Notes under the pieces: generated by a model
The model's input: only the letters and a program-made list of their open reading frames with translations
Databases searched by the model: none
What the model was told of the DNA's origin: nothing
Assembly (NCBI GenBank): GCA_905182535.1
Contig: CAJJBZ010000011.1
Location: 1 to 64,000, forward strand
Reading direction: 5' to 3'
Length of the DNA: 64,000 bases
Source: an uncultured Planktomarina sp.
GTDB taxonomy: Bacteria; Pseudomonadota; Alphaproteobacteria; Rhodobacterales; Rhodobacteraceae
Made by a program: the position numbers and the translations under genes
Part shown: one piece after another, positions 16,954 through 27,315 of the stretch
Layout: each line of letters starts with the position of its first letter
Position numbering within the stretch: position 1 is the stretch's first letter

Positions 16954-18732
16954 ATGGCTAATACAGATCAAATGGTTAATATTCAAACAACTCAGGTTCG
17001 CTCTGGAGGCATGCTTTCCGCGCCTAAGAATGCTGTAGCTAACATTCGGGAGGCTATAGATCAACCAAGCTTTCGGCGGGCATTTCCAACTATCCTTGCT
17101 GCAATTACTGCAGTGGCTGCAGTAGTCGTATTTGCGACTATGCGAGAGCCGAATATGACTACCCTTTATGCTTCGGTTTCAGATTCAGAAAAATCAAAAA
17201 TTTATGAAGCTTTAAAAAATATGGGAATGAGCGTTGAGCTTGATCCCGCAACAGGCGAAGTTCTAATCCCAACTAATGATTACCATCAAGCTAGAATTTC
17301 TTTGGCTGCTCAAGGCCTGCCCGAATACGCCTCCAACGGTTTTGAGGAAATTGATAACTTACCGCTGGGCGTTACCATTTAGTAGAAGCCATGAAACTGA
17401 AAAAAGTGCAAGAAAATGAACTCGCGCGCTCAATTTCTGAAATTAGTAGTATTCAAGCTGCGCGCGTACATTTGGCTTTGCCAGAGAAATCTGTATTTAT
17501 TCGCAACCAGACGGCGCCCACAGCTTCTGTTTTTGTGTCTTTGAAAAATGGTCGCCAACTTGACCAAACGCAAGTTAGAGCAATAACAAACTTGATTGCC
17601 TCATCTGTTCCAGGAATGTCTCAGGACGGCGTATCTATTATAGATCAATCAGGTCACCTATTATCTTATTCCCCTGATAGTCCCAATGAGGTAATGGCGG
17701 ATAGTCAACTTGCTTATAGAATGAAATTAGAAAGTATTTATCGCTCCAGAATCCAAAGTTTAGTTGCTCCAATCGTGGGTGCTGCAAATGTTACTGCGCA
17801 AGTAAATTTAGAAATTGATTTTACCCGCAGAGAAACCTCACAAGAAATGGTAGATCCAAACGATAGTGCTATTTTAAGTGAGCAAAGTTCTTTGAATGTT
17901 ACCTCCAAAAAAGATGCGGTTGGTATTCCTGGTGCAATCTCTAACCAGCCACCCGCAGAAGCTGAGATTGCTACAAAAGATGCTAATGCAAGCATGGGTG
18001 GTGCCGGAGCAGACACAAAGTGGGTTTGAGACCAAATCTTCTACTGAGCTCAAAAATTATGAGGTTAGCCGTAAATTTGAAACAATTACAACGCCTTCTA
18101 ACGTTATAGCCAAAATTGATGCTGCTATTTTAGTGAGAGACCGAAAAGTAATAGATCCAGACACGGGAGAAGTTACATACGAGCCTATTTCAGAAAAAAT
18201 TAAAAAGGAAATGGAGCAACTCATTAAAAGCGCGATTGGAATCAAAACGGAACGCGGTGATAGCCTCACAATAACTTCACAATTATTTAATGATGAATTA
18301 GTGGGCGAACAGATTGATTGGTATGAAACTGCATGGTTTAAAACAATAATTGAAAAGGCCTTGCTTGTTTTGCTGCTTGGGTTTGTATCCCTAGGGGTTG
18401 TCCGTCCAATGCTCTCAAGAATTTTGGTACCTACGTCGAGCACTAATTCGGTCATGGAGCTTTATGCCGAAGCTGAGACAATGGCAGATATGGCTACGCA
18501 GCGTGTTGAAAGTACTAAAGCTGTTGAGGTTGAAGAAGGCGAAACCCTTGAAGGCATCAAAGCTAAACTGAAACCAAAGAAGAAGAGTGGAATCTCAGCA
18601 GACTTGTTGGATACTGCAAATACTTATGATGACAAAGTAGCTCTCGTCCGAATGATCGTTGCGGATGAAGCTGGCCGAGTCGCTAACGTGTTTAAGCAAT
18701 TAATGCGCTCAGATCTCGATTCACTTTCGTAG
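16954..18732 (+). CDS. fliF: MS-ring protein FliF, two frameshifts
   Basis: Three consecutive frames make one FliF of ~592 residues. Part 1 has the first membrane helix (TILAAITAVAAVVVFATM) and ring-building motif 1, up to EEIDNLPLGV. Part 2 continues VEAMKLKKVQENELARSISE and VHLALPEKSVFIRNQ. Part 3 has NYEVSRKFETI, the second membrane helix (ALLVLLLGFVSLGVV) and the C-terminal FliG-binding tail (VRMIVADEAGRVANVFKQL). One base is missing near 17378 and one extra near 18018; together they leave the length unchanged. FliF is the first structure of the basal body, in the inner membrane. Confidence 0.9.
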
Positions 18733-18741
18733 GATTACAAA

Positions 18742-19771
18742 ATGGCTGAAGAACAAATAGACCTTGAAAAGCTTAGCTGATCTGTCAGGTACGGACAAAT
18801 CCGCTATTCTTATGATGCTGCTTGGCGAAGAAGAAGCAGCGCAAGTGTTGCAAAACTTAACACCCCGAGAAGTTCAACATCTTGGTACTGCCATGTACAA
18901 TGTTGCAGGCGTTGACCAAAACACTGTGAATATGGTTTTAGATGAATTTTTGGAGACCATTAAAAAACAGACTGGCTTGGGACTGGGTGCTGGACGCTAC
19001 ATCGAAAATGTCATGATCCGGGCGCTGGGCGAAGATAAAGCACAATCTGTTTTGGGCCGTATTACTCCAGCAAGCTCTGAATCGGCAATTGATATCTTAG
19101 ACTGGATGGATGCCCGTGCGATATCTGAGCTTATCATTGATGAGCACCCTCAAATTAAGGCCTTGATTATATCTTACTTAGATTTTGGTTTAGGTGCTGA
19201 TGTGTTGACCTTGCTGCCAGATGGAATCCAGGCTGATATTGTTCGCCGTATTGCGACAATCGAAACCGTGGAGCCTGGCGCTGTAAAAGAGCTAGAGCGT
19301 GTGATGAAAGAGAAATTTGCTGCAAATACTTCTTTGAGGGCGTCAAAAATTGGTGGCGTAAAGGCTGCGGCTAAAATTATGAACTTCACCAAGACAGATA
19401 TGGAAACACGTATCCTGAGCTCCATTAAGAAAGAAGATAAAGATTTAATGGCGGAAATCCAGGATAACATGTTTGTGTTCGAGAACCTTGCTGGTTCTGA
19501 CGATAGATCGCTGCAGACCCTGCTCCGATCGGTTGATCAGGATATTCTTATAATAGCTATGAAGGGGGCGGAAACCTTTTTGCAAGATAAGTTGCTTGGC
19601 TGTATGTCCACGCGTGCTGCGGCCAACATACGTGATGAAATGGAGGCTCTTGGTCCTGTTCGTTTGACTGAAGTTCAAGAAGCACAAAAACAAATTATTA
19701 ATGTTGCAAGAAAGCTCTCAGATGATGGAACGATTGTACTTGCCGGCCGTGGTGGTGAGGAAATGGTATAA
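18742..19771 (+). CDS. fliG: Rotor switch protein FliG, one frameshift near the start
   Basis: The ATG at 18742 reads MAEEQIDLEKL and then meets a stop. Skipping one base near 18772 joins it to ADLSGTDKSAILMMLLGEEE and on through a complete FliG (342 residues). A TTG-started version at 18764 would lack the first residues. Landmarks are the N-terminal FliF-binding domain, the EHPQ region (IIDEHPQIKALIISYLD) and the C-terminal torque domain with its charged helix (GCMSTRAAANIRDEMEALGP). FliG transmits stator torque to the C ring. Its stop overlaps the fliH ATG (TAATG), implying translational coupling. Confidence 0.92.
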
Positions 19772-20748
19772 TGAGTGTCACTTCAGAAAACGATAGCAAG
19801 CAAGAACGCACCCTAACAAACTCTGATCTAAAAGGTTTACTAAAGGCCGCCAGTTTGACTGAATTTCATCTTGATGCTTCATCTGAAAATTCTGAGCGGC
19901 AATTTGAAAAATCTAATAGTCTTTTTGACTTGGTCCGATCTAACCTTTCTGATGATACTCCTGATACTGCTCTAGGTGATCCAGAAGTCTCGGCTGTTAT
20001 AAATGAAATAGAGCCGGCTGATACACAAGAGTATAGCAGTGACGATTTGGCTAATGACAAAGATTTGGAATTAGAGAATAGCGCTTCCCCAATTGATAAT
20101 AGGACACTTCATAACCCTGAGGATCGTGGCGAGAGCATTGATGTTCCGAAGCTCAAAGCTAAGAATGTAGCAGAGTTAAGTGAGCTTGATACAGAGATTG
20201 AAAATACTGACAAGCCGTCCAGTGCTGCGGATCCCGCTGATATATTTGAGCCAGAAAGTATAGTTAAAAATAATCAAGATGACCCAACTGATAATGCTCC
20301 AATATTAGAGAGTGCTGAATTTCTGGAGGAAGTTCAAAAATTACAACTAAAATTTGACCAGCAGCTCGAAGATGAAAAACAAAAATTTTTAAAAGCACAG
20401 GAAGCATTATTTGGGGCGTCAAACTTTATTGCAACCCAAATGGAGGATCAAATCTCTGACTTTGTTCTTGCTAGTGCGTCTGATCTTGCTGGCGCAAAGA
20501 TTGATGAGCTTCCAAGCGCGTTTGCTAAGAAAATTTCGGGAGTAGTAAAGAAAATCATTGGAAATGAAGATGAAGTTACAGTTCACCTTAACTCTGAAGA
20601 TCTTGCTTCGGTTAAAATCTCGAATGGCTTTAATGATCTAAAATACCAGCTTTTAGATAATAAGGCCTTAAAGCGAGGTGAGTTTGAAGTGCTAAGCCGA
20701 AAATCTACCGCTCGAGTTTCACTATTTGATCTTTCTACTGAAGGTTGA
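19771..20748 (+). CDS. fliH: Flagellar export ATPase regulator FliH
   Basis: 325 residues, longer than the usual ~230 because of an acidic, probably unfolded N-terminal region (residues ~25-180). The C-terminal half is recognisably FliH: a coiled stretch (EEVQKLQLKFDQQLEDEKQK), then the V-ATPase-E-like domain with DEVTVHLNSEDLASVKISNG. FliH dimers bind FliI and tether it to FliN. The gene sits between fliG and fliI, the standard position, and overlaps fliG by one base. Confidence 0.8.
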   Translation: MSVTSENDSKQERTLTNSDLKGLLKAASLTEFHLDASSENSERQFEKSNSLFDLVRSNLSDDTPDTALGDPEVSAVINEIEPADTQEYSSDDLANDKDLELENSASPIDNRTLHNPEDRGESIDVPKLKAKNVAELSELDTEIENTDKPSSAADPADIFEPESIVKNNQDDPTDNAPILESAEFLEEVQKLQLKFDQQLEDEKQKFLKAQEALFGASNFIATQMEDQISDFVLASASDLAGAKIDELPSAFAKKISGVVKKIIGNEDEVTVHLNSEDLASVKISNGFNDLKYQLLDNKALKRGEFEVLSRKSTARVSLFDLSTEG

Positions 20749-20751
20749 ATT

Positions 20752-22119
20752 ATGATGTTGCTCAAGGAAAAAGATAGTCAAGTGATTAATGCTGAAACCA
20801 ACTTTGAAAAGATTATGGGTGGAATCAGTAAGAAAATTTTGTCACGTGCGAATATTGAATTTAGTGGCACTGTTACGGCCTATGATGGACAGGTTATAGA
20901 AAGCAGCCAATTTCCAGCCTCTATTGGTTCTGAGTGCACTATAGAGTCTCGACATGGCACTTTATCAAAAGGTGAAATAATTGGCTTTAAGGATGATAAA
21001 AATATCATATTTTTATATGAAAAAACGTCAGAAATATTTAATGGTGATAAAGTGTTTGCCTCTAGTGGCTTAAAAAAGATCAACGTTGGGCCGAACCTTT
21101 TAGGACGGGTGATCGACGGGTTGGGTGCTCCTCTTGATGGGCATGGTCCAATTGACACTACGCACCAAATACCCGTTGGTGGGGTAAGTGTTAATCCATT
21201 TGACCGAGGTGCAATAAATCAGGTTTTTGACGTTGGAATTAAAAGTATAAACGCCATCACCTCAATTGGACGTGGCCAAAGGATGGGAATAATAGCTGGT
21301 TCCGGAGTTGGTAAATCAGTTTTGTTGAGTATGATCACTCGAAGTGCGGAAGCAGACGTGATCGTTGTTGGACTTATTGGTGAAAGAGGGCGTGAGTTAG
21401 CCTCCTTTACAAAAGAGATTACCAGCTCGCACTCAAAGCATAAAGTAGTGATAGTAGCAGTACCCGCAGACAGGTCTGCGCTCCTGAGGATACAAGGTGC
21501 TAAGAGAGCTACTAGCATTGCAGAGTATTTCCGTGATCAAGGTAAAAATGTTTTACTAATTTTGGACTCTCTCACTCGAGTGGCGCATGCTCAGCGAGAA
21601 ATTGGATTGTCGATGGGTGAGCAGCCTACGGCCCGTGGATACCCTCCATCCGTCATCTCTTTGATACCTGAATTGATTGAAAGGACTGGCGTTGGTGTCA
21701 ATTCGCTTGGGTCTATTACTTCAATCTATACTATTCTTGCAGACGGCGATGATACGGTTTCAGATCCAATTGTAGATAATGCTAGGGCAATTTTAGACGG
21801 CCATATCGTTTTATCGCGCAAGCTTGCGCAGCAAGGTATTTATCCGGCGGTAGATGTCAGCAGTTCTGTAAGCAGGCTAATGGGTGACTTATGCTCCCCA
21901 AAACACTTGCAAAACGCTCGAAAGTTAAGAAAGCTTATCTCGATTTATCAAGAAAATCAGGACCTTCTTTTGATGGGTGGCTATATCCAAGGTCAAGATG
22001 CAGACTTAGATTTAGCCGTTCAATTATGGCCTAAAATTGTAAGTTTTCTGCATCAAGATCAGGCCGAGGCTTTTTCTCTCAGCCAGACTGAGCAGCTGCT
22101 GGCTGATTTATTAGGGTAG
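20752..22119 (+). CDS. fliI: Flagellum-specific export ATPase FliI
   Basis: 455 residues, uninterrupted. It carries the P-loop IIAGSGVGKSVLLSMITR, the VVGLIGERGRELASF motif diagnostic of FliI/YscN-type ATPases, Walker B LLILDSLTRVAHAQRE and the DDTVSDPIVDNARAILDGH segment. It hydrolyses ATP at the base of the export gate to release chaperones and help unfold substrates. Two ATGs lie in tandem (20752 and 20755); either could be used. It starts three bases after the fliH stop. Confidence 0.97.
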   Translation: MMLLKEKDSQVINAETNFEKIMGGISKKILSRANIEFSGTVTAYDGQVIESSQFPASIGSECTIESRHGTLSKGEIIGFKDDKNIIFLYEKTSEIFNGDKVFASSGLKKINVGPNLLGRVIDGLGAPLDGHGPIDTTHQIPVGGVSVNPFDRGAINQVFDVGIKSINAITSIGRGQRMGIIAGSGVGKSVLLSMITRSAEADVIVVGLIGERGRELASFTKEITSSHSKHKVVIVAVPADRSALLRIQGAKRATSIAEYFRDQGKNVLLILDSLTRVAHAQREIGLSMGEQPTARGYPPSVISLIPELIERTGVGVNSLGSITSIYTILADGDDTVSDPIVDNARAILDGHIVLSRKLAQQGIYPAVDVSSSVSRLMGDLCSPKHLQNARKLRKLISIYQENQDLLLMGGYIQGQDADLDLAVQLWPKIVSFLHQDQAEAFSLSQTEQLLADLLG

Positions 22120-22128
22120 GAGTGTTGA

Positions 22129-22536
22129 ATGGCCAGATATAAAGTGTTCGACTTAATTTACCGCCAGGGAAAAAGTAAAAAATTAAAAACACAGTTTGAA
22201 TTAAATAATATGAATAAAAATATCGATAAAGTTCGTAAATTGGAAACGGATTTGGCATATAATATTGAAGAGACTGTTGAAGTTGGTATCGAACAAAGTG
22301 GCCATCGTATTAAAGTTAACAGTAAGCTTCGTCAGAAAATGATCCAGCAAAAAGAAGTTGTCGAAAACAAAATAGAATTCCTAACTACTGAGCAAATTCA
22401 CCTGCAAAAAGTGGTTGCCAAACACGATATTAAAAATAAAAAAATTTTAGAAAAGCTAAATGAATTAAAACTTAGTGACCATAAAAATACAGAATTAAAG
22501 CTGTTCGATAGAGATATATTAATGAGGCGAAAATAA
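22129..22536 (+). CDS. fliJ: Flagellar export stalk protein FliJ
   Basis: 135 residues, Lys/Glu-rich and almost entirely predicted coiled coil, as expected of FliJ, which acts as the central stalk of the FliI hexamer and links it to FlhA. Sequence conservation in FliJ is always low; the call rests on size, coiled-coil character (KVRKLETDLAYNIEETVE) and position directly between fliI and fliK. Confidence 0.75.
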   Translation: MARYKVFDLIYRQGKSKKLKTQFELNNMNKNIDKVRKLETDLAYNIEETVEVGIEQSGHRIKVNSKLRQKMIQQKEVVENKIEFLTTEQIHLQKVVAKHDIKNKKILEKLNELKLSDHKNTELKLFDRDILMRRK

Positions 22537-22586
22537 TTGGTACAGAAATTGCTCTAATTGGTCTGAGACAATATGGAGTTCCGTAG

Positions 22587-24993
22587 ATGAGTATTACTTT
22601 CAGTGGTGGCATGAGTTTGGGAGATGCGGATGCGTCACCCAACCTTAATGGAACTGCAAAGGTACGGGATAGCGCTGTTCTCACACATTTCTCTGATTTA
22701 CTAAATTCTATTTCAGTTGAAGATACCGACCCAGGCTTGGCTAATGAAAGTCTAGTCGGCGGTTTTGGTAATAGCGACGCTGGTCCTGTAGGCAATATTT
22801 CTCCTGACGCTTTCCTGGAAAAGATTATTGATAATGATTTTGGTTTGGCCGATGCTGGATTGGAGAAGCTTGTCTCGGAGCATGATATCGACGGCATTAT
22901 TGCCCGTCTTGATGCTGGTCTCCCCTCAGACGGTATCATCCGTTCCAGAAGGTATCACCGTTCCAGAAGGTATCACCGTTCCAGAAGGTATCACCGTTCC
23001 AGAAGGTATCACCGTTCCAGAAGGCATCACCGTTCCAGAAGGCATCACCGTTCCAGAAGGCATCGCCGTTCCAGAAGGCATCGCCGTTCCAGAAGGCATC
23101 GCCGTTCCAGAAGGTACCACCCCTCTGGATGGTAGAGTATATCTTGGTGGAAGCTTAAATTTCAACGCAACTGCGGAGTTCGTGAATTCGAGGATTGGAA
23201 CGTTTGCAACTGAGGTTATAGAGAATAAACAGTCGGTTGATTTAAAACTTTCAACATTCCCACAGCTTTTTTCTTCCGTAGATTTTTATGATAGATCTGT
23301 AGAAAATTCTACATTAAAGGCCTACCCATCATCACTAAACTTATCCGAAGATCATGGCATAGATTTTTTAAATAATCTTATGGATGGTATCCCTATTCAG
23401 CTGGAATTAAATAATACTGATACATCTTCGGTATTTTTTGATGTCCGAGACTTAAAGAATAGTTTGACTGCAGAAGTTGATTGGGCTCCAGCAGGTAGTG
23501 GTGAAATGAAGTCGTCAGGAGAATTATTAATCCCACAGATCATACCAATCAATATTGATGGCTTTAATATCGAAAAAAACGAGTATGATTCATTTATTGC
23601 GGTGAAAGTTGAGCTGTTGGATGCTGCTGGTAATTTAGGCGTAACTGAGTTTGTCGATTTGCCCAGCCAGGATAATGAAGAACTGGGGGCCAGTCTTATA
23701 GGTGTGACCCGAACCGTCGAGATTGACGCAGATGTTGATACCAGATCAAAACTACTCATTGGATTATCTGTGCCTAAAGACACTGACCTCAAAAAATTAC
23801 CAGATTTTGTTAGGTTTAATATTAGTTTAAGCGATATTAGCCAGAAATTACCCACTCAAGAAATAAAATTAGCACCTCGAGTTCTTGAGGCTGGTAGTTT
23901 AATTGGTGGGTCTGAGGTTAAAGGTGCAACTGATTTCAGTGCAACTGCCAGAGAGCTTATATTGGCGCTAAAAGAGATGTCTGGTGTTTCACACAATAAC
24001 GTACAGATAGTGACCAAAGCTACCCCAAACGATGTCATGATAAAGATTATGCCAGAGTTTGATTTACCACAAAGCTGGGCACCAGAAAAAAATACATTAA
24101 GCTCGGCGCTCAATAATGATGACATGAATGTCTTTGAGCAGAAACCTATACCAATAAATTTGATCCAAAATCGACTTTTATTCGATAAGGAATTATCTTT
24201 TTTCTCATCTACGCGAAATGACAGAAGGGCAGAATTTATTTCAAGCTCACTAGCGCTAGATTCCCATCTCAAGCAGTTTAATAAAGAAAAAAGTGGTAAA
24301 AATAATTTCCTTATTGAGGGAGATAGTCTGAATGCCCCCGGACAAAAAAAATCAGTTAGTGTATTCAACCCTAAGTCGTTTCTTGAGGCGTCAGAATCCT
24401 TGCGTATGAAGCCAATATCTTTTCCAAGCGGGCTCTCTCAAGGAGAGCCATGGAAGGGAAGCCAGTCGGATATAACAAACTTTATCCCCACTAAAAATGA
24501 TAGCCAAGTTACAACTTCCTCTGGTATTGTAAGCAACTCGGATGGGACAGCTTCTGTCCTCAATAATAAGATTTCTCTATATAGTTCACAATATGCTTCA
24601 AGGATCAGTATGATGGTTGTGGATAGGGTTTTAAAGGGCCAAGAGAATTTCGAAATACACTTAGAGCCTGAGAGCTTTGGGAAAATTAAAGTCAATGTAC
24701 TTTTGGATAAGCAAGCCCTAGATATTCGGATGGTTGCTGAAACGCAGGCTGCTGCAAGTTTACTTAAAGCCAACGAAGAGTCCCTGCTGCAAATCACTGG
24801 ACAGAATGGTATGAAACTCGCCAACTTTGCAGTTGGTATGCAAAGTGGAAATGATCAACAAAGGCAGAATTCAAATCAGAACCAAAACAGGGTTACTGAT
24901 AAAGCTAACAGTGTGCGAGCGCGCGCTGCAATACAAAACTCTCAGACCCCCATCTCTTATAGAACCCCAACTGGTTTGAACCTGATCGCGTAG
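22587..24993 (+). CDS. fliK: Hook-length control protein FliK, one frameshift and an 18-bp repeat tract
   Basis: Two frames make one protein of ~801 residues, about twice the usual FliK length. The first (ATG 22587) covers the N-terminal export region and runs into the repeat tract out of frame; one extra T near 22937 explains the shift. The second holds ten VPEGIT-type hexapeptides, a long linker and the conserved FliK C-terminal domain (FEIHLEPESFGKIKVNVLLD, MVAETQAAASLLKANEESL) that makes FlhB switch substrate. FliK measures the hook while being exported; a longer molecule should give a longer hook, consistent with the giant FlgE here. Confidence 0.85.
22942..23121 (+). repeat. Ten in-frame 18-bp repeats in fliK (VPEGIT/VPEGIA)
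   Basis: Ten tandem copies of an 18-base unit (GTTCCAGAAGGTATCACC and close variants) encode VPEGIT x6, VPEGIA x3 and VPEGTT. Variants are ordered along the array (GGTATCACC, then GGCATCACC, then GGCATCGCC), as expected of stepwise duplication. Unit length is a multiple of three, so copy-number change keeps frame. Confidence 0.97.
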
Positions 24994-25002
24994 GATAAAA
25001 TT

Positions 25003-25578
25003 ATGGCTGAAGAAGCTCCAAAACGGAAAATTAACTTTACAAAGATTGCTCTATTTGGGTTGGGCCCGATAGTCTTATTGGGCATAGGGGTGGGCGCGGG
25101 GGCTTTTCTATTTATGCCCACACAAACACCAGTGGAGCAAGTTGAGGCATTAATTGAGAAAAAACTCAAACAGGCGGGACAACTCCCCAGTCAGGATGGC
25201 TTGGATGAAGAAGATTTGGGCCCCCAAAAGGTATCAAAGGAGACCCCTGCAAACGAAACCTTTGTAACAAGTTACTACACATTTGCAGATAACTTTACTA
25301 CTAACCTGAACAAATCTAAACAGTTTTTACAAATCAGTGTTGGCGTTTCCACTCAGTATGATGAAACAGTGATAGAAAACGTTGAGAAACATCAGATGGC
25401 CCTACGCTCAGAAGTTCTTGGAGTAATGGGTACTTACTCAGTCGATGATATTGATGGTAAGATTGGTAGAGACAAGCTATCCGATAGTATACAAGAAGCA
25501 ATCAATCTGAAGTTAGTGGATCTCGAGGGCTTTGGTGGCGTTGAGGGTGTTCATTTCACCTCGTTTGTACTTCAATAA
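25003..25578 (+). CDS. fliL: Flagellar basal-body/stator protein FliL
   Basis: 191 residues: a short basic cytoplasmic end (APKRKINFTK), one membrane helix (IALFGLGPIVLLGIGVGAGA), then the periplasmic FliL domain (YYTFADNFTTNL, FLQISVGVSTQYDE, ending EGVHFTSFVLQ, the conserved FliL terminus). FliL surrounds stator complexes in the inner membrane and supports torque. Ten bases separate it from fliK and fifteen from fliM, in the same operon. Confidence 0.88.
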   Translation: MAEEAPKRKINFTKIALFGLGPIVLLGIGVGAGAFLFMPTQTPVEQVEALIEKKLKQAGQLPSQDGLDEEDLGPQKVSKETPANETFVTSYYTFADNFTTNLNKSKQFLQISVGVSTQYDETVIENVEKHQMALRSEVLGVMGTYSVDDIDGKIGRDKLSDSIQEAINLKLVDLEGFGGVEGVHFTSFVLQ

Positions 25579-25592
25579 AAGGCCGCATTTAA

Positions 25593-26591
25593 ATGGTTGG
25601 TTCGCGAAAACTTTCAAATGATGAAGTTGAAGCTCTCTTAGGGGGGCTTGGAACTGATGCGGTGGCGGGAGATGCGCCTGCTGTTTTTGACACGACGGCT
25701 GTGCGTGATTTTGATTTTGGATCAGAAGACCTGTCGCTATTGGGCGATTACTATGCCTTGAGGATGGTTAACGAAAAAATATGCCGATTTACGCGTTCTG
25801 TTTTTCTTCCAATGTTGCGGATAATGCCGCGTATTTCTTCGTTCCCTCCAGAAGTTAAATCATTTGATGAATATGTTGAGGGTTGCGATAATTTTGTCAG
25901 TGTTACTACAAACAGATTAGACGAGCTTAGAGGAAACTCTCTATTAGTTTTACAATCGTCGTTCATCTCAATCTTAACAAACTCTTACTATGGCGGCTCA
26001 AAAATTAAAGCTCTGCACCAGGCTAAGGGTGAGTTCACAGCTACAGAGCAACGGATTATTCAAATCATCACTGATGGAATGAACCGTGCTATGGAAAATG
26101 CCTGGAAAGATCTTTTTGTTACGAGCTTTGAACCTTTGTCACGAGAAGAGAACATACAGTTTGTGTCATTTGTTGATGGCGCAGACACCGTAATAGTTTG
26201 TTCGTTTATGGTTCAGATGCCAGACGCGGAGCCGGCAAGCTTTGATGTTTTGTACCCACTTCAAACCTTAAAGCCAATTTCTTCTCAGTTAAGGTCCCGA
26301 GTCCAAAATGAATTTGCACAAGACGACCGCACTTGGAAAGAAAAGTTAGAACAGGCTGTCTTGTCAATTAACCTACCACTCTCTGCTGAGCTAACTACGT
26401 TTAAAGCCAGTCTAGGACGTCTGATGAATAGTTCTATTGGGGACACATTTCCAATTTCCATGCCAGAAAATATTACGATTAGAGTGTCTGGAGAGCCGGT
26501 CTATAAGGCTGAGATTGGTAAATTAGGTGGAAATGCAGCGGTTTCAATGACTAAACGAATTTCACTGAAAAAGGACAAAGAAAATGGCTGA
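25593..26591 (+). CDS. fliM: Flagellar C-ring switch protein FliM
   Basis: 332 residues. The N-terminus RKLSNDEVEALLGGL is the FliM motif that binds phospho-CheY. The middle CheC-like domain and the C-terminal SpoA domain (FPISMPENITIRVSGEPVYK) follow in normal order. FliM forms the wall of the C ring with FliG above and FliN below and sets rotation direction. It overlaps the fliN start by 8 bases. Confidence 0.93.
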   Translation: MVGSRKLSNDEVEALLGGLGTDAVAGDAPAVFDTTAVRDFDFGSEDLSLLGDYYALRMVNEKICRFTRSVFLPMLRIMPRISSFPPEVKSFDEYVEGCDNFVSVTTNRLDELRGNSLLVLQSSFISILTNSYYGGSKIKALHQAKGEFTATEQRIIQIITDGMNRAMENAWKDLFVTSFEPLSREENIQFVSFVDGADTVIVCSFMVQMPDAEPASFDVLYPLQTLKPISSQLRSRVQNEFAQDDRTWKEKLEQAVLSINLPLSAELTTFKASLGRLMNSSIGDTFPISMPENITIRVSGEPVYKAEIGKLGGNAAVSMTKRISLKKDKENG

Positions 26592-26892
26592 AGAAACAAC
26601 AGCAGCTGAAGATACCAAAACAAAGCATGTGGGTATTGAAAACCTCAAGGTTTTAGAAAATATTGATGTTGAGTTGACTGTAGAAGTCGGCCGTACAGAA
26701 ATTACGATACGTGATTTACTAAGGTTGAATGAGGGCTCGGTTGTGGAGCTTGAGCGACTGGCCGGTGATCCCCTCGATATCTTAGTCAATAATACAAAGA
26801 TAGCTAGGGGTGAAGTTGTGATGATAGGTGAGCGTTTTGGTATTAGATTTGGAGAAATTGTCGACCCGGAGAAGCGGATGGAAAGCATCTAA
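26584..26892 (+). CDS. fliN: Flagellar C-ring protein FliN
   Basis: 102 residues with an acidic N-terminal tail and one SpoA domain: VELTVEVGRTEITIRDLLRL, EGSVVELERLAGDPLDILVN, ARGEVVMIGERFGIRFGEIV. This is an almost textbook FliN. It forms the base of the C ring and docks FliH/FliI. It overlaps fliM by 8 bases and is the last gene before a U-rich stem-loop. Confidence 0.95.
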   Translation: MAEETTAAEDTKTKHVGIENLKVLENIDVELTVEVGRTEITIRDLLRLNEGSVVELERLAGDPLDILVNNTKIARGEVVMIGERFGIRFGEIVDPEKRMESI

Positions 26893-26909
26893 GTTATCCT
26901 GGAGTTTCA

Positions 26910-26938
26910 AATTATTGACGCCGTCTTAATTATTTTTT
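26910..26938 (+). terminator. Weak intrinsic terminator after fliN
   Basis: AATTA...TAATT arms with an inner GAC-GCC-GTC hairpin followed by TATTTTTT. It ends the fliE-fliN operon just before the next sigma-54 promoter. Confidence 0.4.
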
Positions 26939-26969
26939 AACTTATTGAAATAAAGTGATTTAATGGGAA

Positions 26970-26985
26970 TGGCACCTACCTTGCA
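26970..26985 (+). promoter_or_regulatory. Sigma-54 promoter before fliO
   Basis: TGGCAC, 5 bases, TTGCA, 24 bases before the fliO ATG. Its -12 lies inside a perfect inverted repeat (CCTTGCAG / CTGCAAGG, 26979-27000) whose right arm runs into the ribosome-binding site. Confidence 0.75.
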
Positions 26986-27009
26986 GAATTAACTGCAAGG
27001 AGTGGTTAC

Positions 27010-27315
27010 ATGCCTGATTTTGACGTTAGTAAGATAATATTAGTGTTAGTGTTTTTGGGATTACTTGTCAGTGTGCAAGTGATCCTAAAGCGCAGAAAAT
27101 TCTTTGGGGTTTCTGTCGGTAAGGCAATTTCTTGGCCACTCAAAGTATCCAGCACCCTGCCTCTTTCTAAATTTGCATCGGCAACAGTGATCGAGTGCGC
27201 TGAACTATCATTTCTAGTCGTATCTGGCAAAAATGGAAGCCCAGCTATCATCGAGTTGCCAGTAAAGAAACATATTTCAGCTTCAGCAGATTTACATGTG
27301 GGGCGTGAAAATTAA
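27010..27315 (+). CDS. fliO: Flagellar export gate assembly protein FliO
   Basis: 101 residues: one membrane helix near the start (IILVLVFLGLLVSVQVIL) and a small cytoplasmic domain (FVVSGKNGSPAIIELPVKKH-like) typical of short FliO proteins. FliO is poorly conserved; the call relies on topology and on sitting directly before fliP, whose ATG overlaps its stop by one base (TTAATGG). It helps assemble the FliP pentamer. AAGGAG lies upstream of the ATG. Confidence 0.7.
   Translation: MPDFDVSKIILVLVFLGLLVSVQVILKRRKFFGVSVGKAISWPLKVSSTLPLSKFASATVIECAELSFLVVSGKNGSPAIIELPVKKHISASADLHVGREN

Noticed and set aside
16954-18732. Programmed ribosomal frameshifting in fliF and others
   Set aside because: Breaks are of both signs, at different positions, without common slippery sites or stimulatory structures; error is simpler.
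22926-23165. Minus-strand ORF and CRISPR-like look of the fliK repeats
   Set aside because: Units are contiguous 18-mers without spacers, in frame with FliK; the minus ORF is a shadow of the repeat.
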